From Halioglobus sp. (lineage in GTDB: Bacteria > Pseudomonadota > Gammaproteobacteria > Pseudomonadales > Halieaceae), in contig PABK01000054.1 of assembly GCA_002699145.1 (NCBI GenBank), forward strand, positions 1-64,000: DNA of 64,000 nt, given 5' to 3'. The position numbers and the translations under genes were made by a program. Shown here piece by piece: positions 1 to 8,440 of the stretch. The notes below the pieces were generated by a model. It was not told where the DNA came from, did no database searches, and saw only the letters and a list, made by a program, of their open reading frames with translations. Numbering within the stretch: the stretch's first letter is position 1; each line of letters starts with the position of its first letter.

Positions 1-84
1 GTACTGGCGCGTCTGCCGACGCAGAAGGCGAGCGCCGTCAACGAACTGCTGCCGCATAACTGGGCACTGAATGACAAGGTGTGA
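1..84 (+). CDS. IS66 family transposase TnpC, C-terminal fragment
   Basis: Only the last 27 residues are present; they end with an LPTQKA segment followed by ELLPHNW, the sort of tail found on IS66-family DDE transposases, where a leucine-rich stretch and a tryptophan close the protein. The frame is open to the window edge, so the gene starts upstream. The short length is the main doubt, but the matching IS66-type terminal repeat directly behind the stop codon supports the call. Confidence 0.65.
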   Translation, partial: VLARLPTQKASAVNELLPHNWALNDKV

Positions 85-99
85 TTACCGGACGCTTAC
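1..99 (+). mobile_element. right end of an IS66-family insertion sequence (partial)
   Basis: The window opens inside an insertion sequence. A 28-codon open frame ends at position 84, and immediately after it the sequence of 82-99 read on the minus strand begins GTAAGCGTCCGG, which matches the terminal inverted repeat start typical of IS66 elements. The element therefore probably ends at about 99. The left part, including any tnpA/tnpB genes and the left repeat, lies outside the window, so target duplication cannot be checked. Confidence 0.7.
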
Positions 100-179
100 A
101 ACCTTGGCAACTTATCTACTATCCAGGACACCCGCATTCGGTATGAACAGCCAGGGCGCGACCGACAAAGGTACTTACA

Positions 180-467
180 ATGAAATCCTTGCCAGCGCAC
201 ATGGAGAATTATAAGAGCACCCCCGAATTCGATGAGTGCAGTATTCCCCCGGGGCTGTTGAAGGCGCACCAGACAAAGCCCGGCGTCTGGGGAAAAATCG
301 TCGTACTGTCAGGCAGGCTGAAGTACCGGATTCTGGAACCGGTCCTCGAGGAAGTCGAGCTGTCCGCACAATTGCACGGCGTCGTGGAGCCGGCGGTTCC
401 CCATGAAGTGGAGCCAATCGGGGCGGTAAAGTTCTACGTCGCGTTCTATCGCGAACGAGCTGGCTGA
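180..467 (+). CDS. DUF1971 family protein (small cupin-like, tellurite-resistance related)
   Basis: The 95-residue product has the pattern of the DUF1971 family: an N-terminal YKSTPEF segment, then LLKAHQTKPGVWGKI, a central beta-rich stretch (VVLSGRLKYRIL), and a VPHEV motif that fits a cupin metal site. Family members are short single-domain proteins, often annotated as tellurite resistance related, although a biochemical role is not established. The length agrees with the family. It stands alone just inside the end of an IS66-type element, with an AAAGG ribosome site about 10 bases before the ATG. No tellurite gene such as tehB lies nearby, so a role in metalloid resistance is only a family label. 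Confidence 0.8.
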   Translation: MKSLPAHMENYKSTPEFDECSIPPGLLKAHQTKPGVWGKIVVLSGRLKYRILEPVLEEVELSAQLHGVVEPAVPHEVEPIGAVKFYVAFYRERAG

Positions 468-539
468 CTACAGGCGGCACGCCCCACGGGGCGTCGGGCA
501 CCGATCGCTTCAACCTGGCATTTACCGGTCAAGGAAACA

Positions 540-1016
540 ATGGTCAAACTGGAACGCATAGAGGATATACTGGATCAGGTTCAGGACACTGTTGAACACC
601 TGGTTGCCGTTGGTAACAGGCTACTGCCGGACGCCCGGATCCTGCATATCGGCAGCAGCAGTATCCCTGGCGCACTGACCAAGGGCGATGTCGATATTCT
701 TGTACAGGTCGACAATAACGAGTTTGCTCAGGCCAGAGGCACCCTGGACGCGCATTTTGCGCACAACCCGGAAATGGAGCCCGAGGAGTTGTTCGTGAGC
801 TACAGCGGTGGCTTTCGCGGCACAGACTATGGCTTGCAGCTGGTGGGTGAGAACGAGAACGGGTTTGGCTTTATCGCTCTGCAGCAAGCGCTCCTGGCAA
901 ACCCCGCTCTCGTAGAGCGCTACAACGAGGTAAAGCTCTCTGCCTGTAACGGGTCCATGGATACGTACCGCGCCGCCAAGACCGAGTTTATCGAGGGCGT
1001 GCTGGGTGGCACATAG
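540..1016 (+). CDS. GrpB-like nucleotidyltransferase superfamily protein
   Basis: The 158-residue protein carries HIGSSSIPG at about residues 37-45, followed by TKGDVDILV. This is the G-S-x(n)-D-x-D signature of the minimal nucleotidyltransferase fold found in the GrpB/UPF0157 family. The two aspartates of GDVDI are the likely metal ligands. Family members are often fused to dephospho-CoA kinase; this one is stand-alone. The substrate is unknown. A GGAAAC stretch precedes the ATG. It follows the DUF1971 gene by 72 bases on the same strand, but a joint role is not evident. Confidence 0.7.
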   Translation: MVKLERIEDILDQVQDTVEHLVAVGNRLLPDARILHIGSSSIPGALTKGDVDILVQVDNNEFAQARGTLDAHFAHNPEMEPEELFVSYSGGFRGTDYGLQLVGENENGFGFIALQQALLANPALVERYNEVKLSACNGSMDTYRAAKTEFIEGVLGGT

Positions 1017-1094
1017 CCGGGCTGCCAGGCGCGCAGCACGGCATAGCTAACGAACCCGGCCATCGATAGAAGGCGTAAGAAAATTTCCCCGAGC

Positions 1095-1991
1095 ATGATC
1101 CCCGGCATCGAGCGCCGGGCCAACCTGACCGGCAGTGCCTGGATGGTTGCCGCGATGGCGGCGTTTTCTATCGAGGATGTCTTTATCAAGGCGGCCTCGG
1201 CTTCGCTTCCCGTCAGCCAGCTCCTGGTGATTTTTGGCGCCGGCGGAGCCCTTGTCTTCGCCTGTAGCGCGCTTCTGCGGGGTGAACGCCTTGTCAGCCG
1301 CGAGGTCGCCTCCGCGCCGATGCTGATCCGCGTACTGTTCGAGGTCCTGGGGCGCCTGTTCTACGTGCTCGCAATCGCCCTGGCCCCGTTGTCCGTGGCG
1401 ACGGTCATACTTCAGGCGACGCCCATCGTCGTGGTCGCCGGCGCTGCCCTGGTGTTTGGCGAACAGGTAGGCTGGCGCAGGTGGAGCGCCATCCTGCTGG
1501 GCCTGGCCGGCGTCATCATCATTATCCGCCCCGGCACCGAGAGCTTTTCCCTGCTCTCGGTGCTCGCGCTGCTTGGCATGCTCGGCTTTGCCGGCCGGGA
1601 CCTTGCCAGCCGTGCCGCGCCGGCGTCGCTGGGCACCTCGATTCTCGGGCTCTACGGTTTCCTGTCCATCGCCGCCGCGGGCGCACTGTACTCGGCCTGG
1701 GAGGGCGCGACATTCGTCTACCCGGATGGCACCACCTGGCTTCTCCTGCTGGGGGCCGTAGTCGTCGGCGCAGCGGCCTACGCCGGCCTGATGAAGGCGA
1801 TGCGAACCGGGGAGGTTTCGGCGGTGACACCCTTTCGCTACACGCGCCTGCTGTTTGGCATCACCTGCGGTGTCGTACTGTTTGATGAACAACTGGGCCT
1901 GCCGGTGGTGGCAGGTTGCGGACTGATCGTCGTATCAGGCCTGTTCATTCTTTACGATGGCGCTCGCCCTGGCCAGGGAGCACGCCTTTGA
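1095..1991 (+). CDS. EamA/DMT family transporter
   Basis: The 298-residue product is almost entirely hydrophobic, with about ten predicted membrane helices arranged as two similar halves, as in drug/metabolite transporters of the EamA family. The first half ends with a GEQVGWRRW segment and the second half repeats the pattern at LLFDEQLG, the positions where EamA repeats normally carry a conserved acidic residue. It is presumably an inner-membrane exporter of a small metabolite, but the substrate cannot be read from sequence. The preferred start is the ATG at 1095. It converges on the PadR regulator downstream. Confidence 0.85.
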   Translation: MIPGIERRANLTGSAWMVAAMAAFSIEDVFIKAASASLPVSQLLVIFGAGGALVFACSALLRGERLVSREVASAPMLIRVLFEVLGRLFYVLAIALAPLSVATVILQATPIVVVAGAALVFGEQVGWRRWSAILLGLAGVIIIIRPGTESFSLLSVLALLGMLGFAGRDLASRAAPASLGTSILGLYGFLSIAAAGALYSAWEGATFVYPDGTTWLLLLGAVVVGAAAYAGLMKAMRTGEVSAVTPFRYTRLLFGITCGVVLFDEQLGLPVVAGCGLIVVSGLFILYDGARPGQGARL

Positions 1992-2004
1992 TACGGCACA
2001 CGGC

Positions 2005-2553
2005 TCACTCCCTGGCCTGGTCCTGCTCCAGCATCGCCAGCGCCTCATCGCACCAGGCGAGCCTGGCCTGCTCCATCAGGATACCGCGACGCTGGGTGAG
2101 GTAGCCGCGGCGAGTATCGATGCCCTGTCGCTCTAACCCGGGCTCGAAGCCCTCCGCCAGACTCCGATAGTACTCGAGATTTCTCTGGTGCGTGGCCTGC
2201 AGTTCCCGCACCTGTTCGATAAGAGCCCCGGTCGGACACAGTTCGCCGGCAAAAAATTTCACCAACAGACTCTCGTTGATTGGACCCGGTTGTTGGTGTT
2301 CGCGTAGCCACTGGTTGAGGGCTCTCTCGCCGCTGGCGGTGATGCTGTAGATCTTCTTGTCCGGCTTGCCGTCCTGGCTTTTTTCCCTGTAGCGCACCCA
2401 ACCCTCCCTGCTAAGGCTGGCCAGGGCTCGATACACGGCCTGGTGAGTGGTATGCCAGTAGATGCCCAGTGGGCCGGCGAAGGTCTGGTTGATCTCGTAC
2501 CCGGTGCATTGGCCTTTTTTGAGGACCACGAGGATGACGTGTTTCAGGGACAT
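2005..2553 (-). CDS. PadR family transcriptional regulator
   Basis: A 182-residue regulator beginning MSLKHVIL. The N-terminal half is a PadR winged helix: a first helix LKHVILVVLKKG, then the conserved GYEI, a recognition helix with HQAVYRALASLSREGWV, and a wing with KKIYSIT. The C-terminal half is helical and rich in charged residues, as expected for the Vir_act_alpha_C dimerisation domain. A longer frame to 2646 exists, but it would run through the operator-like palindrome, so the start at 2553 is preferred. It is divergent from the carotenoid oxygenase gene at 2721 and probably represses that gene, itself, or both; the ligand is unknown. Confidence 0.85.
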   Translation of the reverse strand: MSLKHVILVVLKKGQCTGYEINQTFAGPLGIYWHTTHQAVYRALASLSREGWVRYREKSQDGKPDKKIYSITASGERALNQWLREHQQPGPINESLLVKFFAGELCPTGALIEQVRELQATHQRNLEYYRSLAEGFEPGLERQGIDTRRGYLTQRRGILMEQARLAWCDEALAMLEQDQARE

Positions 2554-2584
2554 GGTTGGCGATCCGGTGCCTGCGGCTGACAAC

Positions 2585-2648
2585 GCATATGATACAGGTT
2601 GCATATGAGCATGGAAGGGACTACTGTTATATGCACCATGTTGCATAT
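2585..2648. promoter_or_regulatory. predicted PadR operator cluster
   Basis: The gap between the padR-type gene and the carotenoid oxygenase gene holds a perfect inverted repeat, ATATGCA at 2629-2635 and TGCATAT at 2642-2648, with a 6-base spacer. Two further GCATAT copies lie at 2585-2590 and 2601-2606, 16 bases apart. PadR proteins bind inverted repeats of this size in their own promoter regions, so these are likely operator sites. Binding is inferred from position and symmetry. Confidence 0.6.
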
Positions 2649-2720
2649 TATCCTTGGGGCCCGGGTGTGCGCGTCAATCGCCTGCCCGGTCCCGGATCCT
2701 GCCACTGACGGAGAAATCGT

Positions 2721-4343
2721 ATGTTCGGGGAATATTCCTGGTTGTTAACCACGGCAGCGTGCCTGCTGCTCCTGCTCCTGCTGGTCCGTTTCGTCCTGCT
2801 CAGGCCGCTGTTGAACGCGGCCCGGGCGAAAGCCAACGCGGCCCTGGATGTCGACGGCTACAACCGCGGCAGCGACTATTCACTGCCGGGCTTCAACCCG
2901 GTTCACACTGAATTGACACACGCCGCGGTGCGCATCGACGGGACGCTCCCGGCGGACCTGGAAGGGCTGTACCTGCGCAACGGCACCAACAGCCCGTTCG
3001 ACCGCACCGACAGCCGCCGCCACATGTTCAACGGCGCGGGCATGATTCACCAGGTCTATATCAGCAACGGCGAGGCGAGCTACAGCAATCACTACATCAA
3101 AACGCCGCGCTACCTGGCGGAGGCCGCGGCGGGGCGTGAACTGTATATCGAGTTTGGCGACGTTGCCGGCGGCGGCAAGCCGGCCCTGGCGAAGATCGCG
3201 CTGTCGGCCATCGAACAGCGCACGGGCCTTGCACCTGCAATTGACACCCTTGAGAACAGTTCCGTGTCTACCGCCATCCAGTTTCATCACGGCAAACTCT
3301 ATGCACTGCAAGAGACCAGTTTTCCGTTTGAACTGAAGGTCAGTGAAGTTTCTGGAAAGCCGCTAGTTGATGGCGAAGGTCAATACCGAAATTTCGGCGG
3401 CGGCCTGGACCATCCCTTTACCGCACATCCCAAGATCGATCCTTCAAACGGCGACTGGTACAGCTACAGCACCCACACGCAAAGCGGCAAGATCCATTTC
3501 GATGTATTGAGCAATGGCCAGCTCACACGTCACGAGGAGTTGATGGCGCCGAAGCCGGCCATGGGGTTTCTGCACGACTGCTACCTGACAGAAAACTATT
3601 CAGTGTTCCCGGACCTGTCACTGCGTTTCGACGGCGCAAAGTTAATGAGCGACATCGGCTCGGCTTTCTATTTCGACCCGGACTACAAGATGCGCTTTGG
3701 CGTCATCCGGCGCGACCACCGCGAGGGAGACAAAATCCAGTGGTTCACCACCGACCAGCCGGGGCACATCTGGCATACGATCAACGGTTGGGAGGAACGT
3801 CGTGAGGACGGCGGTACCGATATCGTCATGTTTGCGCCCGTCTTTCGCGACTACGCCAGTAACGTGCCGATTCACAGCTCGCAAGAGTCACCCGCCTACC
3901 TTTACAAGTACCGCCTCAACCTCGACAGCGGCGAGGTCACCGAGCAGCGCTGCCTGCTCGAGCACTTCTACGAGCGCCCCAGCTACAACACCGACTACAT
4001 CGGCAAGCCCTCGCGCTACGCGTACCTGCTCGATGAAGGTGGGGCGAACGGCATCATGGGCAAGGGGGTCTTGAAGTACGACCTCATCGACGAAAAAGAA
4101 GTGAAGTATTTCGACTACGGCGAATACCGCGGAGGCGAGGCGCTGTTCGTAGCGCGGAAGAACGGCAGCGCGGAGGATGACGGCTACCTGGTCGATCTGC
4201 TGATGAGCGAAGAGCGGGCCTGCCTGCTTATTCTCGACGCGTCGAGCATGGAGGAACTCGCCAGGCTGCACCTGCCGCAGCGCGTTCCTTATGGCGTGCA
4301 TGCTTGTTGGCTGGGCGCGGAGCAGCTAAGCTCGCTGCGTTGA
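2721..4343 (+). CDS. carotenoid oxygenase family protein with N-terminal membrane anchor
   Basis: The 540-residue protein belongs to the RPE65/carotenoid cleavage dioxygenase family, seven-bladed propellers with a four-histidine Fe(II) site. Candidate iron histidines are H236 (in FTAHPK), H285 (in GFLHDC), H352 (in HIWHT) and H527 (in GVHACW), spaced as in the family. The family motif LEGLYLRNGTNSPF is at about residues 80-93. Residues 8-28 form a very hydrophobic leucine-rich helix, probably anchoring the enzyme to the membrane where carotenoids reside. The substrate could be a carotenoid, an apocarotenoid or a stilbene-like compound. No carotenoid biosynthesis gene is in the window. The divergent PadR regulator is the probable controller. 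Confidence 0.88.
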   Translation: MFGEYSWLLTTAACLLLLLLLVRFVLLRPLLNAARAKANAALDVDGYNRGSDYSLPGFNPVHTELTHAAVRIDGTLPADLEGLYLRNGTNSPFDRTDSRRHMFNGAGMIHQVYISNGEASYSNHYIKTPRYLAEAAAGRELYIEFGDVAGGGKPALAKIALSAIEQRTGLAPAIDTLENSSVSTAIQFHHGKLYALQETSFPFELKVSEVSGKPLVDGEGQYRNFGGGLDHPFTAHPKIDPSNGDWYSYSTHTQSGKIHFDVLSNGQLTRHEELMAPKPAMGFLHDCYLTENYSVFPDLSLRFDGAKLMSDIGSAFYFDPDYKMRFGVIRRDHREGDKIQWFTTDQPGHIWHTINGWEERREDGGTDIVMFAPVFRDYASNVPIHSSQESPAYLYKYRLNLDSGEVTEQRCLLEHFYERPSYNTDYIGKPSRYAYLLDEGGANGIMGKGVLKYDLIDEKEVKYFDYGEYRGGEALFVARKNGSAEDDGYLVDLLMSEERACLLILDASSMEELARLHLPQRVPYGVHACWLGAEQLSSLR

Positions 4344-4380
4344 CAGCAGGGAACGGCCGCCGCAGGCGCCCGGCTTGCCT

Positions 4381-4830
4381 ATGAAGATCGAAGCGCACGA
4401 CGGCGACATCACCGACGAACTATGGCAGTTGCTGCTCGATGCGGACCCGGACAGGGCCACCGTAACGCGCTACCTGGAGGGGTCCACCCGGCTGGTCGCG
4501 CTTGACGGCGAGGACATTGCCGGCATTGCAGTGGTCACGACACAGGGCAACCAGGCCGAGCTGAAGAACATCGCCGTACAGCCAAGCTACCGGGGCCAGG
4601 GTGTCGCAAAGCAGTTGATCGGGCAGGCAAAGCGGGCGGCCGCCGCGGGCGGCGCCACCTCGATGAAGGTTGGCACGGGGAACTCCAGCCTGGCGCAACT
4701 GGCGCTGTACCAGAAGTGCGGATTCAGGATGCACGGTATCGAGCGGGACTTTTTCCGCGCCTACCCCGAGCCCATCGTCGAGAACGGCATCCGCTGCCTG
4801 GACATGGTGGTCCTGATGGCCGAACTCTAG
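4381..4830 (+). CDS. GNAT family N-acetyltransferase
   Basis: This 149-residue protein shows the GNAT acetyl-CoA-binding core: LKNIAVQPSYRGQGVAKQLI at about residues 61-80 contains the R/Q-x-x-G-x-G/A loop, and YQKCGFR near the C terminus is the usual fourth-motif tyrosine region. The ATG at 4381 is chosen over an in-frame TTG six bases upstream. The acceptor substrate is not identifiable. It lies 37 bases after the carotenoid oxygenase gene on the same strand and might share its transcript. Confidence 0.85.
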   Translation: MKIEAHDGDITDELWQLLLDADPDRATVTRYLEGSTRLVALDGEDIAGIAVVTTQGNQAELKNIAVQPSYRGQGVAKQLIGQAKRAAAAGGATSMKVGTGNSSLAQLALYQKCGFRMHGIERDFFRAYPEPIVENGIRCLDMVVLMAEL

Positions 4831-4925
4831 CTAGCGCACATCACCCGGCGCCAGCCGTAGCCGTAGAATACCGTTGATACCGGTCGCACCACCGACGCGG
4901 CCAGTTCGTCACCCGGGAGGCACGC

Positions 4926-5141
4926 ATGCAATTCGAGATCACCCGCCCGGTATTCAGGTGCGCTGAAGACGAGCAGATTTTCCTCGGCCGCCTGCAGGCC
5001 TTGCCGGGCCTGGAGAGCGTGGCCGGCAACGACACGCATATCCTGCTGCGCCTTGCCCCGGGCGCGGAGGCCGTCGTTGTCGCGCAGCTCTCGGAGATTT
5101 GCGCGCTCTGGCACACCCGCTACGCGCCGGTCGACGCCTGA
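4926..5141 (+). CDS. small hypothetical protein
   Basis: A 71-residue soluble protein with no motif I recognise. It begins MQFEITRPVF and has a predicted beta-alpha-beta-type pattern with a central acidic segment. A strong ribosome site (GGGAGG) sits eight bases before the ATG, which is the main argument that it is translated. It contains two cysteines, neither in a known motif. The neighbours do not suggest a role. Confidence 0.55.
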   Translation: MQFEITRPVFRCAEDEQIFLGRLQALPGLESVAGNDTHILLRLAPGAEAVVVAQLSEICALWHTRYAPVDA

Positions 5142-5292
5142 ACCCGGCAACTGCGGCAGTGCCGCCGGGCGCCCTCTCCATCGCCTTTATATTTCCACAG
5201 AGCCTGGAGTATGATCCCGCCCGACTTCGTTTCACCTGCAGCGGCCGGCAAACAAGGGCGGAGCTGCGACATTCTTTACAGGGATTCGCTGC

Positions 5293-5565
5293 ATGGACTG
5301 GAAAGTGTTCCTGACAATCTTCGCCTCGGTGTTCGTGGCGGAACTGGGCGACAAGACGCAGCTGGCGACCATGCTGTTCGCGACAGACAGTGATGTGAAC
5401 CGGTACACGGTCTTTTTCGCCGCCTCCGCTGCGCTTGTCGTCGCCACCGCCCTGGGTGTGCTCGCCGGCGCCCTGCTCGCCCAGCACATCAACGAGCAGG
5501 TTCTGCACTATGTCGCCGGCGCCGGTTTCATCCTCATCGGCGTCTACACACTGTATACGGCGTGA
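5293..5565 (+). CDS. TMEM165/GDT1 family protein, single-repeat form
   Basis: The 90-residue protein has three predicted membrane helices and the family signature ELGDKTQ at about residues 18-24, the cation-binding E-x-G-D-K-T motif of UPF0016/GDT1 transporters linked to Mn2+ or Ca2+/H+ exchange. Most family members are about 190 residues with two inverted copies of the motif; this one has a single copy, so it would have to work as a dimer. No second half is encoded next to it. The end overlaps a longer frame of the following lipoprotein gene, but that gene most likely starts further downstream. Confidence 0.8.
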   Translation: MDWKVFLTIFASVFVAELGDKTQLATMLFATDSDVNRYTVFFAASAALVVATALGVLAGALLAQHINEQVLHYVAGAGFILIGVYTLYTA

Positions 5566-5624
5566 CGCGCCCGAGCGACCGTGACGCCGCCGCTGCCAGT
5601 AACCAACCCAGGAGGAATTCCAGT

Positions 5625-5843
5625 ATGAACGCCCGACCCCACTTCACACTCCTGCCCGCGTGCCTGCTCGTCCTGGCGGGCTGCACCAATCAGCAGCTCT
5701 ACAGCGCCATACAGGACAACCGACGGCAGGAATGTGCCAAATTGCCGCAGCCGCAGTACGAGGAGTGCCTGCGCGACTACGACACCTCGTACGAGGAATA
5801 CCTCCGCGCGGGCGAGGACGGTGCAGGCGCACAGGGCGACTGA
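5625..5843 (+). CDS. small predicted lipoprotein
   Basis: The 72-residue product starts at the ATG preceded by an excellent AGGAGG site. It has a typical lipoprotein signal: a positive N terminus, a hydrophobic stretch and a VLAGC lipobox at about residues 13-17, with the mature chain beginning at the cysteine. The mature part is short, hydrophilic and acidic with two more cysteines (ECAK and ECLRDY). I do not recognise the family. The longer frame from 5562 would hide the signal sequence and lacks a ribosome site. Confidence 0.65.
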   Translation: MNARPHFTLLPACLLVLAGCTNQQLYSAIQDNRRQECAKLPQPQYEECLRDYDTSYEEYLRAGEDGAGAQGD

Positions 5844-5916
5844 ACAGGCCCTCACCCGGCCACGCCCCAAAACAGCCCGCAAACCGCCCCGCCACGGGCC
5901 GCTCGCGCCCCAAAAT

Positions 5917-6105
5917 TGTTACCCCCGCATGGCAATAGTGTTACCTCCTGGTGCGTGCGGCGCACCCGGGGCGCACCAATTTAATTCTTAAAGAACAATG
6001 GCTTAGATTTAACAAATAGTTCACAGAAAAGGACTTTCGCGTGTTACGGGCTTTGTGTGAATATAAGTAACACAGCATCACGCTGTTTGTTACGCGGAGG
6101 TAACG
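5917..6105 (+). promoter_or_regulatory. cluster of GTTAC/GTAAC words before a secreted protein gene
   Basis: The AT-richer gap before the gene at 6108 holds TGTTAC at 5917, 5939, 6042 and 6088, and GTAAC at 6067 and 6100. Two pairs face each other: TGTTAC 6042-6047 with GTAACA 6067-6072, and GTTAC 6089-6093 with GTAAC 6100-6104, the latter enclosing the GGAGG ribosome site. A similar cluster precedes the gene at 22191. This may be a regulator binding array; no known family is assigned. Confidence 0.4.
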
Positions 6106-6107
6106 TC

Positions 6108-6419
6108 ATGAAATATTCACTCGCTCTTTCCCTGTTCCTGCTCAGCGCGACGGCCGTGGCCGAATGCCCGCGCTCCCTGCCCGATGCGGCCCCGGCACTG
6201 CCCGACGGCGCCAGCGCCAGCGCCGAGACCATGCTCAGCGCACAGACGGCGACGCAGGCCTACGTGGTGGCCATCGAGAGCTACCTCGAATGCTGGGAGC
6301 CGCTGCTGAGCAGCGTCAGCCACAACGGCCTGGTGGTCCGCGCCACCAACGCCGCCGACGCCTACAACCGCGAGCTGCAGCGCTTCCGCCAGCGCAGTGA
6401 CCTGGCCCTGCGCGACTGA
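6108..6419 (+). CDS. small secreted protein of unknown function
   Basis: A 103-residue protein with a clear signal peptide: MKYS, a hydrophobic core, and a predicted cleavage after AVAE or TAVA at about residue 16. The mature part is mostly alpha-helical, with two cysteines (ECP near the mature N terminus and ECW in the middle) that could form a disulphide. I do not recognise a family. The start chosen is the ATG after the GCGGAGG site; an upstream in-frame start at 6057 would bury the signal peptide. A rho-independent terminator follows directly, so the gene is probably a monocistronic unit controlled by the GTTAC cluster upstream. Confidence 0.7.
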   Translation: MKYSLALSLFLLSATAVAECPRSLPDAAPALPDGASASAETMLSAQTATQAYVVAIESYLECWEPLLSSVSHNGLVVRATNAADAYNRELQRFRQRSDLALRD

Positions 6420-6429
6420 GGCCACTCTC

Positions 6430-6468
6430 CCGGGGGCGCGAGGGCGCCGCCCCGCCCCCCGGCTTTTT
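6430..6468 (+). terminator. rho-independent terminator after the secreted protein gene
   Basis: A GC-rich stem formed by CCGGGGGCG near 6430 and CGCCCCCCGG ending at 6462 is followed by a five-base T run at 6464-6468. It lies 10 bases after the stop codon at 6419 and separates that gene from ilvD. Confidence 0.65.
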
Positions 6469-6595
6469 CCGTCCCGCCGCGCCCGCCGGAATGCGACAAC
6501 CGGGCCAGCGCGGCGAAAGTTTGCTATCCTGCGTGCCCGATTTTTTGCACAGCGCCCGCGCCTGACCGGCGCGCGCCATCAACCGGTACACGCAG

Positions 6596-8440
6596 ATGCC
6601 CGACTATCGCTCCAGGACTTCCACCGCAGGCCGCAATATGGCCGGCGCCCGCGCGCTGTGGCGCGCCACGGGTATGAAAGACGATGATTTCTCCAAGCCA
6701 ATCATCGCCGTGGTCAACTCCTTCACCCAGTTCGTACCCGGCCACGTTCACCTGAAAGACCTCGGCCAGCTGGTGGCGCGGGAGATCGAGGCGGCCGGCG
6801 GCGTGGCCAAGGAGTTCAACACCATCGCCGTGGACGACGGCATCGCCATGGGCCACGACGGCATGCTGTACAGCCTGCCCTCGCGCGACCTGATCGCCGA
6901 TTCCGTGGAGTACATGGTCAACGCGCACTGCGCCGACGCCATGGTGTGCATCTCCAACTGCGACAAGATCACGCCGGGAATGCTCAATGCGGCCATGCGC
7001 CTGAACATCCCCGCGGTGTTTGTCTCTGGCGGACCCATGGAGGCCGGCAAGACGAAGCTGTCGGAGAACAAGCTGGACCTGATCGACGCCATGGTCATCG
7101 CCGCCGACGACAGCGCCGACGACGAGACCGTCGCCGAGTACGAGCGCTCGGCCTGCCCCACCTGCGGCTCCTGTTCCGGCATGTTCACCGCCAATTCGAT
7201 GAACTGCCTGACCGAGGCGCTGGGCCTGTCGCTGCCGGGCAACGGCTCCACCCTGGCGACCCACGCCGACCGCGAGCGATTGTTCCACGAGGCGGGCAGG
7301 CTGGTGGTAGAGCTGTGCCGGCGCTACTACGAGCAGGACGACGAGTCCGTGCTGCCGCGCAACATCGGCAGTTTCGAGGCCTTCGAGAACGCCATGAGCC
7401 TGGATATCGCCATGGGCGGCTCCACCAACACCATCCTGCACCTGCTGGCGGCGGCGCAGGAAGCGCAGCTGGACTTCACCCTGGCAGACATCGACCGCCT
7501 GTCGCGCAAGGTACCGCAGCTGTGCAAGGTCGCGCCGAACACGCCCCAGTACCACATGGAGGATGTGCACCGCGCCGGCGGCATCATGGCCATCCTGGGC
7601 GAGCTGGATCGCGCCGGCCTGCTGCACACGAACTGCCCCACGGTGCACAGCCCCACACTGGGCGCCGCGCTGGAGCGCTGGGATATCGTGCGCAGCGACG
7701 ACCCGGAGGTGCACAAGTTCTACAGCGCGGGCCCGGCGGGCATCCCGACGCAGACCGCGTTCAGCCAGGACACGCGCTGGCCGAGCCTGGACGACGACCG
7801 CGCCGGCGGCTGCATCCGCTCACTGGAAAACGCCTTCTCCCTGGAGGGAGGCCTGGCCGTGCTCAAGGGCAATATCGCCCTGGACGGCTGCGTGGTGAAA
7901 ACCTCCGGTGTGGACGACTCCATCCTCACCTTCTCCGGCCCGGCGCACGTGTGCGAGAGCCAGGACCAGGCGGTGGAGGACATCCTCGGCGACAAGGTCA
8001 AAGCCGGCGACGTGGTGATCGTGCGCTACGAGGGGCCGCGCGGCGGGCCGGGCATGCAGGAAATGCTCTACCCCACCAGTTACATCAAGTCCAGGGGCCT
8101 GGGCAAGGACTGCGCGCTTCTTACCGACGGGCGCTTTTCCGGCGGCACCTCCGGCCTGTCCATCGGCCACGTATCCCCGGAGGCCGCCGCCGGCGGCGCC
8201 ATCGGCCTGGTGCAGGACGGCGATATCATCGATATCGACATCCCCGCGCGCAGCATCAATGTCAGGCTCAGCGACGAGGAACTGGCCGAGCGGCGGCAGG
8301 CCATGGAGGCGCGCGGCGTGAAAGCGTGGCGTCCGGAGCATCCCCGCCCACGGCAGGTCAGCCCGGCGCTGAAAGTCTACGCCAGGATGGTCACCAGCGC
8401 GGACAAGGGCGCGGTGCGCGACCTGTCACTGCTGGACTGA
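6596..8440 (+). CDS. ilvD: dihydroxy-acid dehydratase
   Basis: IlvD converts 2,3-dihydroxy-isovalerate and 2,3-dihydroxy-3-methylvalerate to the 2-oxo acids in valine and isoleucine synthesis. The 614-residue length is standard for the family. Iron-sulphur cysteines are visible in CISNCDK at about residue 118 and [10 protein letters not shown] at about residue 187, the two IlvD/Edd signatures. The active-site region near the C terminus reads [11 protein letters not shown]. The gene stands alone, its end overlapping the convergent lipoprotein gene by 15 bases. leuA, another branched-chain gene, lies 2.2 kb away. Confidence 0.97.
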   Translation: MPDYRSRTSTAGRNMAGARALWRATGMKDDDFSKPIIAVVNSFTQFVPGHVHLKDLGQLVAREIEAAGGVAKEFNTIAVDDGIAMGHDGMLYSLPSRDLIADSVEYMVNAHCADAMVCISNCDKITPGMLNAAMRLNIPAVFVSGGPMEAGKTKLSENKLDLIDAMVIAADDSADDETVAEYERSACPTCGSCSGMFTANSMNCLTEALGLSLPGNGSTLATHADRERLFHEAGRLVVELCRRYYEQDDESVLPRNIGSFEAFENAMSLDIAMGGSTNTILHLLAAAQEAQLDFTLADIDRLSRKVPQLCKVAPNTPQYHMEDVHRAGGIMAILGELDRAGLLHTNCPTVHSPTLGAALERWDIVRSDDPEVHKFYSAGPAGIPTQTAFSQDTRWPSLDDDRAGGCIRSLENAFSLEGGLAVLKGNIALDGCVVKTSGVDDSILTFSGPAHVCESQDQAVEDILGDKVKAGDVVIVRYEGPRGGPGMQEMLYPTSYIKSRGLGKDCALLTDGRFSGGTSGLSIGHVSPEAAAGGAIGLVQDGDIIDIDIPARSINVRLSDEELAERRQAMEARGVKAWRPEHPRPRQVSPALKVYARMVTSADKGAVRDLSLLD

